A stretch of DNA of 5,433 nt, from positions 1 through 5,433 of the forward strand of contig CANTHI010000281.1 in the NCBI GenBank assembly GCA_947653505.1, written 5' to 3'. Under the pieces are notes generated by a model that saw nothing but the letters and a program-made list of their open reading frames with translations, was not told the DNA's origin and ran no database searches. Origin of the DNA: an uncultured Eubacterium sp. Lineage in GTDB: Bacteria > Bacillota_A > Clostridia > Lachnospirales > Lachnospiraceae. Each line of letters begins with the position of its first letter. Within the stretch, counting starts at the first letter, position 1. This document shows, piece after piece, positions 5,315-5,433 of this stretch. The position numbers and the translations under genes are program-made.

Positions 5315-5402
5315 TATTGGGGAACCGGGCACTGGGAGAGGGGAGCTGCACCATAGGCGCGGACTTAAGAGCAAATGCAACAATTTACATAAAAATGTTA
5401 TC
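5315..5402 (+). repeat. Repeat-like segment, copy B, with G-quadruplex motif
   Basis: This segment shares TATTGGGGAACC (5315-5326), CATAG (5352) and TACATAAAAATGTT (5386-5399), in order, with copy A at 375-466. Unlike copy A it has four G-runs (5319-5322, 5327-5329, 5334-5336, 5340-5343) separated by loops of four, four and three bases, a canonical G-quadruplex pattern on the plus strand. CTGGGAGAGG occurs at 5332 and again at 5420, and GCGCGGAC at 5357 and again at 5411, so another partial unit may begin at the window edge. No gene is seen in 5229-5433. Confidence 0.4.
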
Positions 5403-5433
5403 TTTTGGCTGCGCGGACGCTGGGAGAGGAAAT

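Overview
The window looks like a chromosomal stretch from a low-to-moderate GC Gram-positive anaerobe, most likely a clostridium of the Lachnospiraceae type. The reasons are strong GGAGG-type ribosome binding sites, sigma-A-like promoters, a compact feoA-feoB pair, and a GntR(YtrA-type)/ABC-2 exporter operon of a kind common in Firmicutes. The taxonomic call is an inference from gene style, not from a marker gene.

Layout. Bases 1-541 contain only a possible truncated leftward reading frame (1-72). The rest of this stretch carries a leftward promoter (255-283) with an inverted repeat in its spacer, a predicted ~100-nt structured RNA (about 150-248, leftward), a hairpin (324-359) and a repeat-like segment (375-466). 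A small XRE-family regulator (542-862, +) follows and ends in an intrinsic terminator (872-904). A new promoter (918-946) drives feoA (975-1199) and feoB (1196-3244), which together form a ferrous iron uptake system. A shared bidirectional terminator (3244-3278) separates feoB from the convergent leftward operon. In transcription order that operon is a YtrA-type GntR repressor (4787-5158), an ABC ATPase (3935-4783) and an ABC-2 permease (3294-3938). Its promoter (5185-5213) lies inside an array of five phased half-sites, so autoregulation by the GntR protein is very likely. Bases 5229-5433 have no gene; they hold a 14-bp palindrome, a G-quadruplex motif and a second copy of the repeat-like segment.

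How the parts work together. FeoA and FeoB are one Fe(II) import unit. The GntR/ATPase/permease set is one inducible exporter unit, probably responding to envelope stress or a peptide; its substrate cannot be read from sequence. The XRE protein may control its own promoter and the divergent small-RNA promoter, because both carry related GTAT/ATAC inverted repeats.

The most novel signal is the leftward RNA at about 150-248. It has two hairpins whose five G-U pairs are only compatible with the minus-strand transcript, a consensus-quality promoter at the right distance, and a pyrimidine-rich unpaired linker.
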